From assembly GCA_947372005.1 (NCBI GenBank), contig CANBRV010000133.1, positions 1 to 6,353 of the forward strand: 6,353 bases of DNA, read 5' to 3'. The notes beneath the pieces are model-generated. The model was not told the origin of the DNA, did not search any database, and saw only the letters and a list, made by a program, of their open reading frames with translations. Positions 5,466 to 6,353 of the stretch are shown here, one piece after another. This stretch comes from Comamonadaceae bacterium (GTDB lineage Bacteria; Pseudomonadota; Gammaproteobacteria; Burkholderiales; Burkholderiaceae_C). The position numbers and the translations under genes were made by a program. Each line of letters begins with the position of its first letter. The stretch's first letter is position 1.

Positions 5466-6353
5466 CTACCTCGGCCTAACACCCTCAAACGCATCCTGAA
5501 ACAAAGCCCTAAGCGCCACTCGCTCTAGCGGCCTTGGATTCGCATATTGGTTTTGCATCGCGATATCGCAGGCTTTATCCAAGTCGCTCTCCTGCAAGCC
5601 AATTGCAGCAAGGCTTGTGGGCGCACCGTTGCTGTAGGCCAAGTCCCATATGGCTTGCGCGGCAGTGGTCTGGTTTGATTCGTTCACACCTAGCGCTTTG
5701 GCGATCTTTTGCATGGCTTCTGGCGCAGCTGCTTGGTTGTATGCCAGCGCGTGGGGTAGCACGATGGTGTGGACTTCAGCGTGTGGCAGGTTGAAGCTAC
5801 CCCCCAATGTGTGGCACAGCTTGTGGTGCAGCGCCATGCCGACGTTGCCTAGCACCGTGCCGCAAAGCCACGCCCCGTATAGCGCGTCAGCTCTTGCCGT
5901 TTTATCGTTTGCGTTTTTATAAATGGCGGGCAGCGCTCTTGCCAAGGCCGCGATGCCCTCGCACGCCATCAAGTCCATGATGGGGTTGCTGTCCACGGCG
6001 TAGAGTCCTTCAGCGGCGTGGGCGATGGCGTTGATGCCGCTGGTGACGGAGAGGCCCACGGGCAAGCTCATGCTCAGGTCGGGGTCATAAATGGTGGTGC
6101 GTGGCAGCACGCGCGCATCTTTGCCCGTCTTTTTGAGGCCGCCTTCGGTGATGCCATAAATGGGCGTCATCTCCGAGCCTGCATAGGTGGTGGGGATGGC
6201 GAGGATGGGCAGTCCAGAGTCGAGCGCAATCGCTTTGCCAAGTCCCGTGGTGGAGCCGCCGCCAATGGCGATGGCGCAGTCAGCGCCTAGTGCAAGCGCC
6301 ATCTGGCGTGCCTCGCGAGCGGTTTCTATGGGCACGTGCATCACGGCACGGTC
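5466..6353 (-). CDS. Maleylacetate reductase (partial, N-terminus beyond window)
   Basis: The open frame runs off the right edge. The 295 residues present start at Asp (DRAVMHVP); the GTG at 6344 is an internal Val codon, not the start. About 55-65 residues should be missing compared with the usual roughly 350. The protein is an iron-containing-alcohol-dehydrogenase-type enzyme. Counting from the first visible residue, the nucleotide-binding segment IGGGSTTGLGKAIAL is at about 30-44 and the PTTYAGSEMTPIYGITE block at 54-70. The His-rich region HHKLCHTLGGSFNLPHAEVH at 176-195 and LPHALAYN are typical of maleylacetate reductases. The reaction is NAD(P)H-dependent reduction of maleylacetate to 3-oxoadipate, directly after hydroxyquinol cleavage. 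It is cytoplasmic. It is separated from the dioxygenase operon by about 2.9 kb holding the AT-rich pair and two other genes. Base composition is GC-rich; a hand count of 6001-6060 gives 40 of 60. Confidence 0.9.
   Translation of the reverse strand, partial: DRAVMHVPIETAREARQMALALGADCAIAIGGGSTTGLGKAIALDSGLPILAIPTTYAGSEMTPIYGITEGGLKKTGKDARVLPRTTIYDPDLSMSLPVGLSVTSGINAIAHAAEGLYAVDSNPIMDLMACEGIAALARALPAIYKNANDKTARADALYGAWLCGTVLGNVGMALHHKLCHTLGGSFNLPHAEVHTIVLPHALAYNQAAAPEAMQKIAKALGVNESNQTTAAQAIWDLAYSNGAPTSLAAIGLQESDLDKACDIAMQNQYANPRPLERVALRALFQDAFEGVRPR

Noticed and set aside
6342..6344. GTG at 6344 as the start of maleylacetate reductase
   Set aside because: The frame stays open to the window edge, and the preceding residues (DRA) continue the protein family; the visible length is too short for a full enzyme.

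Overview
The window looks like a bacterial chromosome segment, most likely from a betaproteobacterium (Burkholderiales-type). That placement is an inference from the style of the genes (Tat-exported accessory proteins, a hydroxyquinol-type ring-cleavage locus, a HugZ-like flavin protein, short intergenic gaps). Nothing here fixes the species.

Layout, right to left on the minus strand. A maleylacetate reductase (5' end outside the window) occupies 5466-6353. Next comes a strikingly AT-rich pair. The first is a GIY-YIG (T5orf172/MUG113-like) nuclease-domain protein with a coiled coil and two C-terminal membrane segments (4631-5383). The second is a small protein carrying a HEPN-type RNxxxH motif (3988-4575). 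A pyridoxamine-phosphate-oxidase-like (HugZ-like) flavin protein follows at 3502-3975. On the plus strand, facing it, is an exported metallo-beta-lactamase-fold hydrolase of the UPF0173 type (2663-3505). Divergent from that, reading leftward, is a tight minus-strand operon: an exported amidohydrolase (1499-2554), a hydroxyquinol-type intradiol dioxygenase (647-1486), a SnoaL/NTF2-like protein (27-650) and the first ten codons of another gene with a Tat-type start (1-30).

How the genes work together. The dioxygenase would open hydroxyquinol (1,2,4-trihydroxybenzene) to maleylacetate, and the reductase would convert maleylacetate to 3-oxoadipate, so the two form a lower aromatic catabolic route. 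The amidohydrolase belongs to the superfamily that includes gamma-resorcylate and ACMS decarboxylases and could supply the aromatic substrate, but its export signal makes a periplasmic step more likely. The SnoaL-like protein and the truncated exported protein are translationally coupled to the dioxygenase by ATGA overlaps.

The unusual part is 3988-5383. Two co-directional genes with base composition unlike their neighbours encode a membrane-anchored GIY-YIG protein and a HEPN-like protein, sitting between catabolic genes. The pair has the profile of a horizontally acquired nuclease/RNase module and is the best candidate for an undescribed defence or toxin-like system; that function is inference. 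No rRNA, tRNA, CRISPR array, IS element or long repeat was seen, and there is no gene-free stretch over 300 bases.
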